Shown here in pieces: positions 9,168-16,451 of a DNA stretch of 64,000 bases. Within the stretch, counting starts at the first letter, position 1, and each line of letters opens with the position of its first letter. The notes under the pieces were generated by a model. That model was given only the letters and a program-made list of their open reading frames with translations, had not been told where the DNA came from and did no database searches. The position numbers and the translations under genes were made by a program. Origin of the DNA: JADGAU01 sp045047105 (GTDB taxonomy: Bacteria > Pseudomonadota > Gammaproteobacteria > GRL18); contig JASFYQ010000016.1 of the NCBI GenBank assembly GCA_045047105.1, positions 1 to 64,000 on the forward strand, written 5' to 3'.

Positions 9168-11035
9168 TGATTTCAGCAGTAAACGCAAAAAAAGGAGATT
9201 CTTGTCTGGTTTCGGGCAATGAAGCAATAGCACGAGGTGTATGGGAAGCAGGGGCAAATGTTGCCGCCGCATATCCTGGCACTCCATCCACAGAAATTAT
9301 TGAATACCTTAGTGCATATGAAACAATTTACACCGAATGGTCGGTGAATGAAAAAGTTTCATTAGAAGTGGCTATAGGCGCATCTCTTGCTGGTTCCCGT
9401 TCATTCTGCGCCATGAAACATGTAGGCATGAACGTTGCCTCTGATGCGTTTATGACACAAACTCTGGTTGGTGTAAAAGGCGGTCTGGTTATTGCTGTTG
9501 CGGATGATGTAGGTTTATCTTCATCACAAAATGAACAAGACTCAAGGTATTGGGGGCGTTTTGCTCACTTGCCCATACTAGAACCTGCGGATTCGCAAGA
9601 AACCTATGCAATGGTTAAACAGGCATTTGAACTATCAGAACAATTTGATACCCCTGTGATTATTCGTATGACTACGCGAGTTTGTCATGTAAAAACGGTT
9701 TTAAAAATTGAAAGCGATAGAGTAGAACAAGAAGTAGGTGGTTTTGTTAAAGATCCTGCTCGTTTTGTAATGACTCCAGTGGCTGCAAAAAAACGTTTAC
9801 CCTTTATGTTTGAACGTGAAGATAAACTTTTAGCATATAGTGAAATATCGCCACTTAATCTATTACATGATGGAACGGATAAAAAATTAGGTTTTGTTAC
9901 TTCTGGTCCAGCCTTTATGCATGTACTGGAAAGTTTTCCTGATTCCCCTATTTTTAAATTAGGCTTTAGCCATCCTGCGCCAATGGAAAAAATTAAACAA
10001 TTGGCTGCTCAGGTGGAACATCTGGTTATAGTGGAAGAAACTGAAAAATTACTGGAAACAGAAATTCGTGCAGCAGGGGTTAAAAATGTTTTTGGCAAAG
10101 ACTTCCTGCCTAAATTTGGTGAATTATCACCTGCGATACTACAACCCGCTGTAAATAAAATTCTTGGCATTGAAGAAGCAGAAGATGAATCGTCAATAAA
10201 CAAAGTATTTCCGCGTCCACCAACTATGTGTGTAGCATGTCCACACCTGGGTCCATACTTTGCTTTGGCGCATATGCGTAATATTAATATTACTGGAGAT
10301 ATCGGCTGTTATACTCTGGGAGCTGGAGAGCCATGGAATGCGTTAGATACCTGCGTTTCTATGGGGGCATCTATGGGCATTGCGTTAGGAATGGACAAAG
10401 GTCGTGGAGAAGTAGACAAGAAAAAAGCCATTGTGGCGGTAATTGGTGACTCTACCTTTTTACATATGGGAATGCAGGGGCTGGTGGATATTACCTATAA
10501 CAAGGGCAATGTAACTATTTTCTTATTAGATAATCGTGCAGTAGGTATGACCGGTGGGCAGAATAATCCAGGTATGGGTAAAGATCTGCATAATGAAGAT
10601 ACGGTTCGTATTGATTTTGTAAAATTGGTGGAAGCATTAGGTGTTAAAAAAGAACGTATTCGTGAAGTAAACCCATACGAGTTGCCTGTTGTTATGAAAG
10701 TTTTACGTGAAGAAACTAAAGTTCACGAACCTTCAGTAATTATTACTAACGAACCTTGTGTTTTAGTCGATGCATATAATCCCAGAATTCCATTAACTGT
10801 TGTAGATAAGGACTGTACAGGTTGTGGAAATTGTTTAGATACAGGCTGTCCTGCTATTTTTGTAACACGTCGTGAAACAGTAATAAAAGCCAATGGTAAA
10901 GAAAAAGAACTCGCCTTTGTTCGTATTGACTCAAATGTTTGTACCGGGTGTAACTTATGCACAAAGCCTTGTGCTCCTGATTGTATTGTGCCCAAAACTT
11001 CAGAAGTAGCACCCGTTGTTAATTTTTCAGCCTAA
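9167..11035 (+). CDS. iorA: indolepyruvate ferredoxin oxidoreductase, alpha subunit
   Basis: The large subunit (622 residues) of an enzyme that decarboxylates arylpyruvates (from Trp, Phe or Tyr transamination) to aryl-acetyl-CoA, passing electrons to ferredoxin. The N-terminal pyrimidine domain (AAYPGTPSTEIIEYL) and the central thiamine pyrophosphate domain (GDIGCYTLGAGEPWN, IGDSTFLHMGMQGL) are in the usual order. The C terminus has two ferredoxin-like cysteine clusters (CTGCGNCLDTGCPAIF; CTGCNLCTKPCAPDC). The second cysteine group of the first cluster departs slightly from CxxCxxCxxxCP spacing, as is common in IorA. It is coupled to paaK upstream and iorB downstream. Confidence 0.94.
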   Translation: MISAVNAKKGDSCLVSGNEAIARGVWEAGANVAAAYPGTPSTEIIEYLSAYETIYTEWSVNEKVSLEVAIGASLAGSRSFCAMKHVGMNVASDAFMTQTLVGVKGGLVIAVADDVGLSSSQNEQDSRYWGRFAHLPILEPADSQETYAMVKQAFELSEQFDTPVIIRMTTRVCHVKTVLKIESDRVEQEVGGFVKDPARFVMTPVAAKKRLPFMFEREDKLLAYSEISPLNLLHDGTDKKLGFVTSGPAFMHVLESFPDSPIFKLGFSHPAPMEKIKQLAAQVEHLVIVEETEKLLETEIRAAGVKNVFGKDFLPKFGELSPAILQPAVNKILGIEEAEDESSINKVFPRPPTMCVACPHLGPYFALAHMRNINITGDIGCYTLGAGEPWNALDTCVSMGASMGIALGMDKGRGEVDKKKAIVAVIGDSTFLHMGMQGLVDITYNKGNVTIFLLDNRAVGMTGGQNNPGMGKDLHNEDTVRIDFVKLVEALGVKKERIREVNPYELPVVMKVLREETKVHEPSVIITNEPCVLVDAYNPRIPLTVVDKDCTGCGNCLDTGCPAIFVTRRETVIKANGKEKELAFVRIDSNVCTGCNLCTKPCAPDCIVPKTSEVAPVVNFSA

Positions 11036-11044
11036 GGAGTTGAT

Positions 11045-11647
11045 GTGAATACAAATACTATAACAAATATTTTGGTTTCAGGCATTGGTGGTCAGGGAGT
11101 TATGACCGCCGCAGAGATTTTAGCTGAAGCCGCAATTGATCAGGGTTTTGATGTTAAAAAAACAGAAGTTGCTGGCATGGCTCAACGTGGAGGGGTAGTT
11201 ACCTCTCATATACGCTTTGGTGAAAAGGTATTATCACCCTCTATTGCCGAAGGCCAGACTGATATTATGCTTAGCTTTGAAGTAGCAGAAGCGTTGCGTT
11301 GGGAACATTGGTTAAAAGACGATGGAGTGATATTGGTAAACAATAATAAAATGGAGCCTCCCGTGGTGAATCTTGGCTTATTTGATTATCCGGAAGATCC
11401 AATTGCCCAGCTTAAAAAATCTTCAAAGAAAATAGTTTATTTTGATGCAACAGCCATCGCTCGTGAATTAGGTAATATGAAACTGGTAAATACTATTATG
11501 TTAGGAGCCGTTTCAGAATTTTTACCTTTCCCATCAGAAGTCGTGCGTGACAATATTATTCAACGCTTTAAACAGCATAAACCCAAATTAGTAGCAATTA
11601 ATGAAGAGGCTTTTGCTATGGGACATGCTGCTAACCAGGCTAAATAA
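11045..11647 (+). CDS. iorB: indolepyruvate ferredoxin oxidoreductase, beta subunit
   Basis: The small subunit (200 residues) and gamma-domain partner of IorA. The N-terminal GIGGQGVMTAAEILAEAA nucleotide-binding stretch and the KKTEVAGMAQRGGVVTSHIR segment are the family signature. The start is GTG at 11045; the ATG two bases upstream is followed at once by a stop and cannot be used. An AAGGAG ribosome site lies just upstream. It is separated from iorA by nine bases, so the two subunits are co-expressed. Confidence 0.92.
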   Translation: MNTNTITNILVSGIGGQGVMTAAEILAEAAIDQGFDVKKTEVAGMAQRGGVVTSHIRFGEKVLSPSIAEGQTDIMLSFEVAEALRWEHWLKDDGVILVNNNKMEPPVVNLGLFDYPEDPIAQLKKSSKKIVYFDATAIARELGNMKLVNTIMLGAVSEFLPFPSEVVRDNIIQRFKQHKPKLVAINEEAFAMGHAANQAK

Positions 11648-11687
11648 CAATAATAAGTAATGACAATAAATATCAATATTAACTGCA

Positions 11688-11711
11688 ACAATAACAATAA
11701 CAATAACAATA
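11688..11711 (+). repeat. hexanucleotide microsatellite (ACAATA)x4 upstream of porin
   Basis: Four perfect tandem copies of ACAATA sit 37 bases before the ATG of the outer membrane channel gene, inside a longer A/C/T-only stretch that begins after iorB. Such an array in a leader or promoter can change length by replication slippage and alter spacing. Direct effect here is inference. Confidence 0.8.
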
Positions 11712-11748
11712 GAATATTTTACTTCTTAAAATTAAAAAAGGTGACAAA

Positions 11749-13074
11749 ATGAAAACGAATTATAAACTCGGGGTGGTGGTTGCATCATTGATGACTATAT
11801 CAAGTTCTAATGTACTAGCAGAACAAAGTGCGGCAGATTCTGCTTTTACATGGGGTGGGGATTTTCGTTTTCGTATAGTCAGCCTAAAAGATATTCCATT
11901 AGAAGCGGGAAGGAATGCAGGCACTAAAATTGATCAGTCATTGTTCACCCGTTTTCGTACTCGGATTTGGGGGCAATATGTTTTTAATAAGGACTATAAA
12001 GTAAAAGTCCGTGCGGTGAATGAATTTAGAAATTACGACAATGGTAAACCCAACCATGCTAACACATGGAAAGCGCTAGATGAAATTGTTTTTGATGAAT
12101 TATATTTAGATATAAATAATCAGTTTAATGGCAAATTAGATCTTCGTTTGGGTAGACAGGGTTTAATCTATGGAACAGGCAAAGTATTTTTGGAAGCCAG
12201 CCCTCTAGATGGTTCACGTACTATCTACCATAATGCTGCAAAAGCGGTACTAAAAGTTAACCCAACTAATAGCCTGGATGTTTTTTATTTTAATAACCCT
12301 AAACAGGATGATTTTGCCATCCATAGCTCTGAGCGTAACTTAATGGAATGGGCAGAAGAAGGAGCTGCAATTTACGCTAAAAATAAAGACTTTAATAATT
12401 ACCCATTTGAATATTATTATGTCTATAAAGATGAAAAACGCAGTATTGCAGATGGAAACCCTGTGCATTTAAATACTATTGGTGCACGTTTTATGCCTAA
12501 ATTTACTGCCACACTCAATGCTAATTTTGAATTAGCCAGCCAATGGGGTAGTCAAAATGGAAATAGTAAAGAAGGTATGATGTTTGACTCCGTTATTAAC
12601 TGGAACTTTATGGCATCCAATAGTCTTAAACCTACTTTGTCTATTGGTTATTATTATCTCTCTGGTGATGATGCCAGTACCACAAAAGATGAAGCATGGA
12701 ATCCCGTATTATCACGCTGGCCTCAATTTAGTGAATTATACTTATATTCTTTTATTGATGGCGCAGGTGGTCATGGAATTGGTAACTGGAATAATGTCAG
12801 TATGCCCTGGATAGGTCTTGGTTTAAATGTATTTAAAGGCGCTAAATTTGATTTACGCTATTTTAATATAAGTGCAAATGAAACGGATCAAGTGAGCCAT
12901 CCAGGTTTAGGGGATAAAAGAGGCGATCTAGTTACTGCAAAATTAAAATATAAAATTAATAAAAGCTGGTATGGACATTTAGTTGCTGAATTTTTGAACC
13001 CTGGTGATTATTATGCGAATTCTTTAAATAAGACAGCTCATTTTTTACGTGCAGAGATTAACTATAAGTTTTAG
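11749..13074 (+). CDS. alginate-export-like outer membrane beta-barrel channel
   Basis: A 441-residue exported protein with a signal peptide (cleavage near SNVLA-EQ) and alternating strand pattern throughout, ending in the aromatic LRAEINYKF typical of outer membrane barrels. The N-terminal region (WGGDFRFRIVSL...DQSLFTRFRTRIWGQYVFNKDY) and the DLRLGRQGLIYGTGKVFLE segment resemble the alginate export/AlgE-like barrel family. Position directly after the importer and aryl-CoA genes suggests it lets the aromatic substrate through the outer membrane. Substrate is inference. The leader carries the hexamer array at 11688-11711. Confidence 0.78.
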   Translation: MKTNYKLGVVVASLMTISSSNVLAEQSAADSAFTWGGDFRFRIVSLKDIPLEAGRNAGTKIDQSLFTRFRTRIWGQYVFNKDYKVKVRAVNEFRNYDNGKPNHANTWKALDEIVFDELYLDINNQFNGKLDLRLGRQGLIYGTGKVFLEASPLDGSRTIYHNAAKAVLKVNPTNSLDVFYFNNPKQDDFAIHSSERNLMEWAEEGAAIYAKNKDFNNYPFEYYYVYKDEKRSIADGNPVHLNTIGARFMPKFTATLNANFELASQWGSQNGNSKEGMMFDSVINWNFMASNSLKPTLSIGYYYLSGDDASTTKDEAWNPVLSRWPQFSELYLYSFIDGAGGHGIGNWNNVSMPWIGLGLNVFKGAKFDLRYFNISANETDQVSHPGLGDKRGDLVTAKLKYKINKSWYGHLVAEFLNPGDYYANSLNKTAHFLRAEINYKF

Positions 13075-13306
13075 ACTTAACAATATATAAGGCTGTAAGA
13101 ATTAGTTATTTGTGTTAGTAGCTGAGTTAGTAGCACTTTTATCTCTTATGGTCTTGTAATACTCCTATAGTTTTATCATAATACCGTTAACCTTAATAAG
13201 TATCATTTTTATTGTTAAATATTGCATAAATTTATCACTTTTTTATTGTTTATTTAATTATAACTTTTGCTTTTCACATTTATTCTAAATATATAATTTT
13301 TTTACT

Positions 13307-14443
13307 ATGAACAAACAGATTTTTTTAGTTTTATTCTTACTATTATTTTGTAATTCTGCTTTTTCAATGCAAATTTTTGTTAAAACACTCACTGGAAAAA
13401 CCATAACATTAGACGTTGAACCAGCGGATACAATAGAAAATGTTAAAACAAAAATTCAGGACAAAGAAGGTATTCCACCCAACCAGCAGCGGTTAATTTT
13501 TGCTGGGAAAGTGCTTGACGATGGAAGAACTCTATCTGATTATAATATTCAAAAAGAATCTACATTGCATCTGGTTTTAAATTCTTCTGCACCTGATGCA
13601 CCCACAATTGTAAGTGCAATTGCTGGAAATACCATTGCCAGTATTTCTTTTACGCCGAATGCCGACGGCGGTTCAGTAATTACTGGATTTACTGCAAGTT
13701 GTGACGGGGGAACTCCAGCAACAGGATTAACTTCTCCACTGCTAATAACAAACTTAATGAATAATTCAACTTATAATTGCTCTGTTATTGCCAGCAATGC
13801 ACAAGGAGACAGCAGTGCATCATCATCTGTTTCTGTTACACCTAAAGATTCTCAGGGTTCTGTTAATTTAACACCTTCTCCTGTTGGCAGTGTTGATCAA
13901 CAAATAAGCTACACATCTACTGCTAAAAAAACCAATGGAGATGTGGCTAATGTTACATTAGCTGTTGTTTCATCGGTTTCCAATCCTCCAGCACCGACTG
14001 AAGCTGCTATGAGTTTAACAGGAGCAATAGATATAAGTAGCAACTCAGTTGCTAACAATGGTTACACTCTGGTTATTGTTTTTACTATTTCACCTGCTTC
14101 GGATGCAATTTATACGGGTTTCTGGAAATATGGTATTGAAACCATCAGTGACTCAAAACATTGGTATGATTTTGGAACTTTAGCTTCACATGTAGGTGGG
14201 GTATATGAAGGAACGGGTTATGAAATATCTGCAAAGGGTAAAACCCTAACTGTTTATATGAAGGACAATATAAGAGGAGACGATAAACTGGATGGAGAGG
14301 ATGCTCAAATAATTGATCCTGCATTGCCTATTGTATTAAATGCTAACTCTAATCCTAACCCAATCCCAACTATATCAATATGGGGATTATTGTTTTTAGC
14401 TGCACTCCTTGCATTTTATGGTGTTAAAAGAAAAACTGTTTAA
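13307..14443 (+). CDS. exported ubiquitin-Fn3 protein with IPTL-type C-terminal tail
   Basis: A 378-residue protein. Residues 1-20 are a Sec signal (MNKQ start, Leu/Phe core, AFS before the cut). Residue 21 is the Met1 of a ubiquitin copy: by eye 65 of the 71 core residues equal human ubiquitin (changes E16D, S19A, A28T, D39N, Q49V, E51D). All seven lysines and the L8/I44/V70 patch are kept, but the RLRGG tail is replaced by N-S-S-A-P. Residues about 95-180 look like fibronectin type III, about 181-350 are a beta-rich region I do not recognise, and 353-376 match an IPTL-CTERM sorting tail (IPTISIWG, hydrophobic helix, Lys-Arg-Lys). The start has no good ribosome site, and the 232 bases upstream hold no gene. 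An exported, non-conjugatable ubiquitin is the best reading. Confidence 0.9.
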   Translation: MNKQIFLVLFLLLFCNSAFSMQIFVKTLTGKTITLDVEPADTIENVKTKIQDKEGIPPNQQRLIFAGKVLDDGRTLSDYNIQKESTLHLVLNSSAPDAPTIVSAIAGNTIASISFTPNADGGSVITGFTASCDGGTPATGLTSPLLITNLMNNSTYNCSVIASNAQGDSSASSSVSVTPKDSQGSVNLTPSPVGSVDQQISYTSTAKKTNGDVANVTLAVVSSVSNPPAPTEAAMSLTGAIDISSNSVANNGYTLVIVFTISPASDAIYTGFWKYGIETISDSKHWYDFGTLASHVGGVYEGTGYEISAKGKTLTVYMKDNIRGDDKLDGEDAQIIDPALPIVLNANSNPNPIPTISIWGLLFLAALLAFYGVKRKTV

Positions 14444-14526
14444 TTTGTTTTTATTTTTACTAGATAATGATTCCATAATTAATACCTCGCTAGTTTAAGT
14501 AAGCACTTTGATTATGGCAGAGTGAT

Positions 14527-14574
14527 ATAGATATATACGTCTATTGTGTTAATATGTGTTATATAGTTATTAAC
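14527..14574 (+). promoter_or_regulatory. inverted repeats upstream of parD-like gene, candidate operator
   Basis: Two inverted repeats lie just before the antitoxin gene: ATAGA/TCTAT (14527-14531 and 14540-14544) and GTTAATA/TATTAAC (14548-14554 and 14568-14574). ParD-type antitoxins bind such palindromes to repress their own operon, so this is a likely autoregulatory site. No binding data exist here. Confidence 0.45.
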
Positions 14575-14593
14575 CTTTAATAGGATTATCGTT

Positions 14594-14845
14594 ATGCCAC
14601 GCACAACTAGCATTACTTTAGGCAAACATCAACAGCACTTTATTGAATCACTTGTCAAAAGTGGTCGCTATACTTCAACAAGTGAAATTGTCAGAGATGC
14701 TTTGCGAAAAATGGAAGAATCGCAAGGATCTGAATGGTTATTAAGCCAATTAATTGAAGGTGAAAAAGGTGAAGCTAAAGCCTGGGATGATGAAGCTCTA
14801 ATGGCTCATATCAAAAAAGAAGCCAAAAATCGTGGCAATCTATAA
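14594..14845 (+). CDS. ParD-like antitoxin (CC2985 family, ribbon-helix-helix)
   Basis: An 83-residue protein with the ribbon-helix-helix start TTSITLGKHQQHFIESLVKSGRYTS followed by SEIVRDALRKMEE, the family pattern of ParD/CopG antitoxins. The acidic C-terminal half would wrap a ParE toxin. The following toxin frame begins inside its 3' end (GTG at 14832), the usual coupled arrangement, but that toxin is broken. The antitoxin frame itself looks intact, so it may survive as a free repressor or antidote. Confidence 0.88.
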   Translation: MPRTTSITLGKHQQHFIESLVKSGRYTSTSEIVRDALRKMEESQGSEWLLSQLIEGEKGEAKAWDDEALMAHIKKEAKNRGNL

Positions 14846-15002
14846 AGTTTCACCCGCAGCAGAGCAGGATTTAATAGACATTTATTTGCGAGGACTGAAT
14901 AAATGGGGAGAAAAACAAGCGGATGAATATCAACATCGTTTGCTATCAGCTTTCCACACTATGGTTAATATTAGTAGCTATAGTAGGTGCTATTTTTTAT
15001 AA
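14832..15002 (+). pseudogene. truncated ParE-like toxin
   Basis: The GTG start at 14832 opens a frame matching the first 40 or so residues of a ParE/RelE-type toxin (KVSPAAEQDLIDIYLRGLNKWGE, then QADEYQHRLLSAF). Homology stops near position 14955, where the sequence switches into another gene's tail, and the frame ends at 15002 after only 56 codons. A full ParE is about 95-100 residues. The C-terminal part needed for gyrase poisoning is absent, so the toxin is almost certainly dead. Confidence 0.82.
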
Positions 15003-15096
15003 ACAGATTCCTGATTTACCCGCTGTAATCGGTATGGCATTGATAGTCAGTGGTGTGGTTATTATTCATATCTTTTCTAAAACTCATACCATCTGA
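14959..15096 (+). pseudogene. C-terminal fragment of an SMR (EmrE-like) efflux gene
   Basis: In a different frame from the ParE remnant, this stretch encodes a hydrophobic tail (VGAIFYKQIPDLPAVIGMAL, then VSGVVIIHIFSK) that matches the last transmembrane helix of small multidrug resistance proteins. Only about 45 residues of the usual 105-110 are present, with no start codon or upstream helices. The junction with the ParE remnant near 14955 has no visible repeat and looks like an illegitimate deletion joining two genes. Confidence 0.72.
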
Positions 15097-15274
15097 ACAT
15101 AATGAAATAATTACAGATAGATAATATATTCTCTCTTGATTTTTATAGTATTGGTTACTCACTTTTACTAAAATTCAATCTGACAATATGTTGAATATTG
15201 ACCTACTGCAGAAATTAAGGTTTAGAGAAAACTTCAGGTTTATTTCCAGTTTATACATTTTATAATGAGTTTTT

Positions 15275-16396
15275 TTATGGTTCAAAATTGAAGTCCTTTT
15301 TAATTTCCTCTATAGAACGTCCATTTAGGCTGGGCGGGTGATAATCGCACTTTTGTATCCTTTCTAGTACACTGTTGTGTAGGGTCTCTCCAACCTCTAT
15401 CATTCTATGGGATGGAGGCTTCCGCACAGCTTCACGTCCTTCATCAACTAACCATACGCTTCTTGGTATCCATTGCACGAGCTTCCAATGTCCTATGAGT
15501 GATTCGTGCATATTAGAGGCACTGTCTGGTCCCACATACTCGCTAGTTCCTTTGCCAAATACATAACGATCAAATTTTCCTTGCTTAATTTTGAGGCCGA
15601 ATTGTTGTGGGTTTTCTCTATCTCCAGCATTGGGGCCAACGGCCTCTTTGATCATCCATTCAAGTGATATTTTTGCAAGACCAGATTCCTTCTCACTATA
15701 ACCACCACCCACGTCTGAATGCACTCCTGGAAACCATACTTCCTTAATATTTTGTTTATCCTTATAGCTTTTTCCCCAACGCATTTCTTTGAAAAATGAT
15801 CGTTTCTCATCGATTGCAAGCGCATGACGGACAATATGTACACTTTTATTGTTCGTCGTATAAGGAAGGAATACTGGGTTGTAAATCCAGCCTATGGTGC
15901 TGACTGAATCCCAAAGTCCCAAAAAGTCAATTTTTACATTTCTTCCAAAACTGGATTTAAAGCGGCTCATCGTTTTGAAATCAACTTTTTCTGCCTTGTA
16001 TAACTTCATTGCATAGGGAATAAGGTTTTGACAACCGGGTTCAAGAAGCCCGCAACTGTGAATTAATCCTGCTAAGACCCTTGTCGTATAGGCTCCCCGG
16101 CTAAACCCAAACAAAAACAATCGATCACCTTGCTCGAAGTGATCCATTATGAAGGAATAAGCTTCCACAACATTTTGTGTAATGCCCCGACCAAATGCTA
16201 AGCCAAGTAGTTTGTTGATTTTTTTTACCACAGGAGTTTTGTATGCAGGATCAGCCAAAGTACCGACCCCTGGATCATAATAAGCCACTTGAGAAGTATC
16301 ACGTTCAATAACACGAAACAGTTTGACAACATTCGAGTTATTCTCCTCAAATTCATTTCCTGTGCCATCAAGACAGACGACTATGTTCTTACCCAT
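15275..16396 (-). CDS. DUF2235 alpha/beta hydrolase (Tle1-like)
   Basis: A 373-residue protein of the DUF2235 family, known from Tle1-type phospholipase effectors of type VI secretion. The nucleotide-like opening VVCLDGTGNE (residues 6-15), nucleophile elbow G-F-S-R-G with Ser99, an aspartate in LGLWDS (Asp163) and the histidine in PGVHSDVGGG (His226) give the expected catalytic triad. No signal peptide or membrane segment is visible. A second family member lies 55 bases upstream on the same strand. No secretion genes are present nearby, so export is unproven. Substrate is inferred to be a lipid ester from the family. Confidence 0.85.
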   Translation of the reverse strand: MGKNIVVCLDGTGNEFEENNSNVVKLFRVIERDTSQVAYYDPGVGTLADPAYKTPVVKKINKLLGLAFGRGITQNVVEAYSFIMDHFEQGDRLFLFGFSRGAYTTRVLAGLIHSCGLLEPGCQNLIPYAMKLYKAEKVDFKTMSRFKSSFGRNVKIDFLGLWDSVSTIGWIYNPVFLPYTTNNKSVHIVRHALAIDEKRSFFKEMRWGKSYKDKQNIKEVWFPGVHSDVGGGYSEKESGLAKISLEWMIKEAVGPNAGDRENPQQFGLKIKQGKFDRYVFGKGTSEYVGPDSASNMHESLIGHWKLVQWIPRSVWLVDEGREAVRKPPSHRMIEVGETLHNSVLERIQKCDYHPPSLNGRSIEEIKKDFNFEP

Positions 16397-16451
16397 TTCT
16401 CTAATTCCTTTATTAATGTGTAATTAAACATTAAATTTTTAGGTAGTCACA

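Noticed and set aside
12584..12814. A 76-residue frame inside the porin gene.
   Set aside because: It overlaps the porin in another frame with no ribosome site and no family pattern.
13307..14443. The ubiquitin stretch as a contaminant or vector sequence.
   Set aside because: It is one continuous frame with a bacterial signal peptide, Fn3-like domain and sorting tail, AT-rich like its neighbours, and it differs from human ubiquitin at six core sites; no vector-like sequence is seen. Read coverage would still be a useful check.
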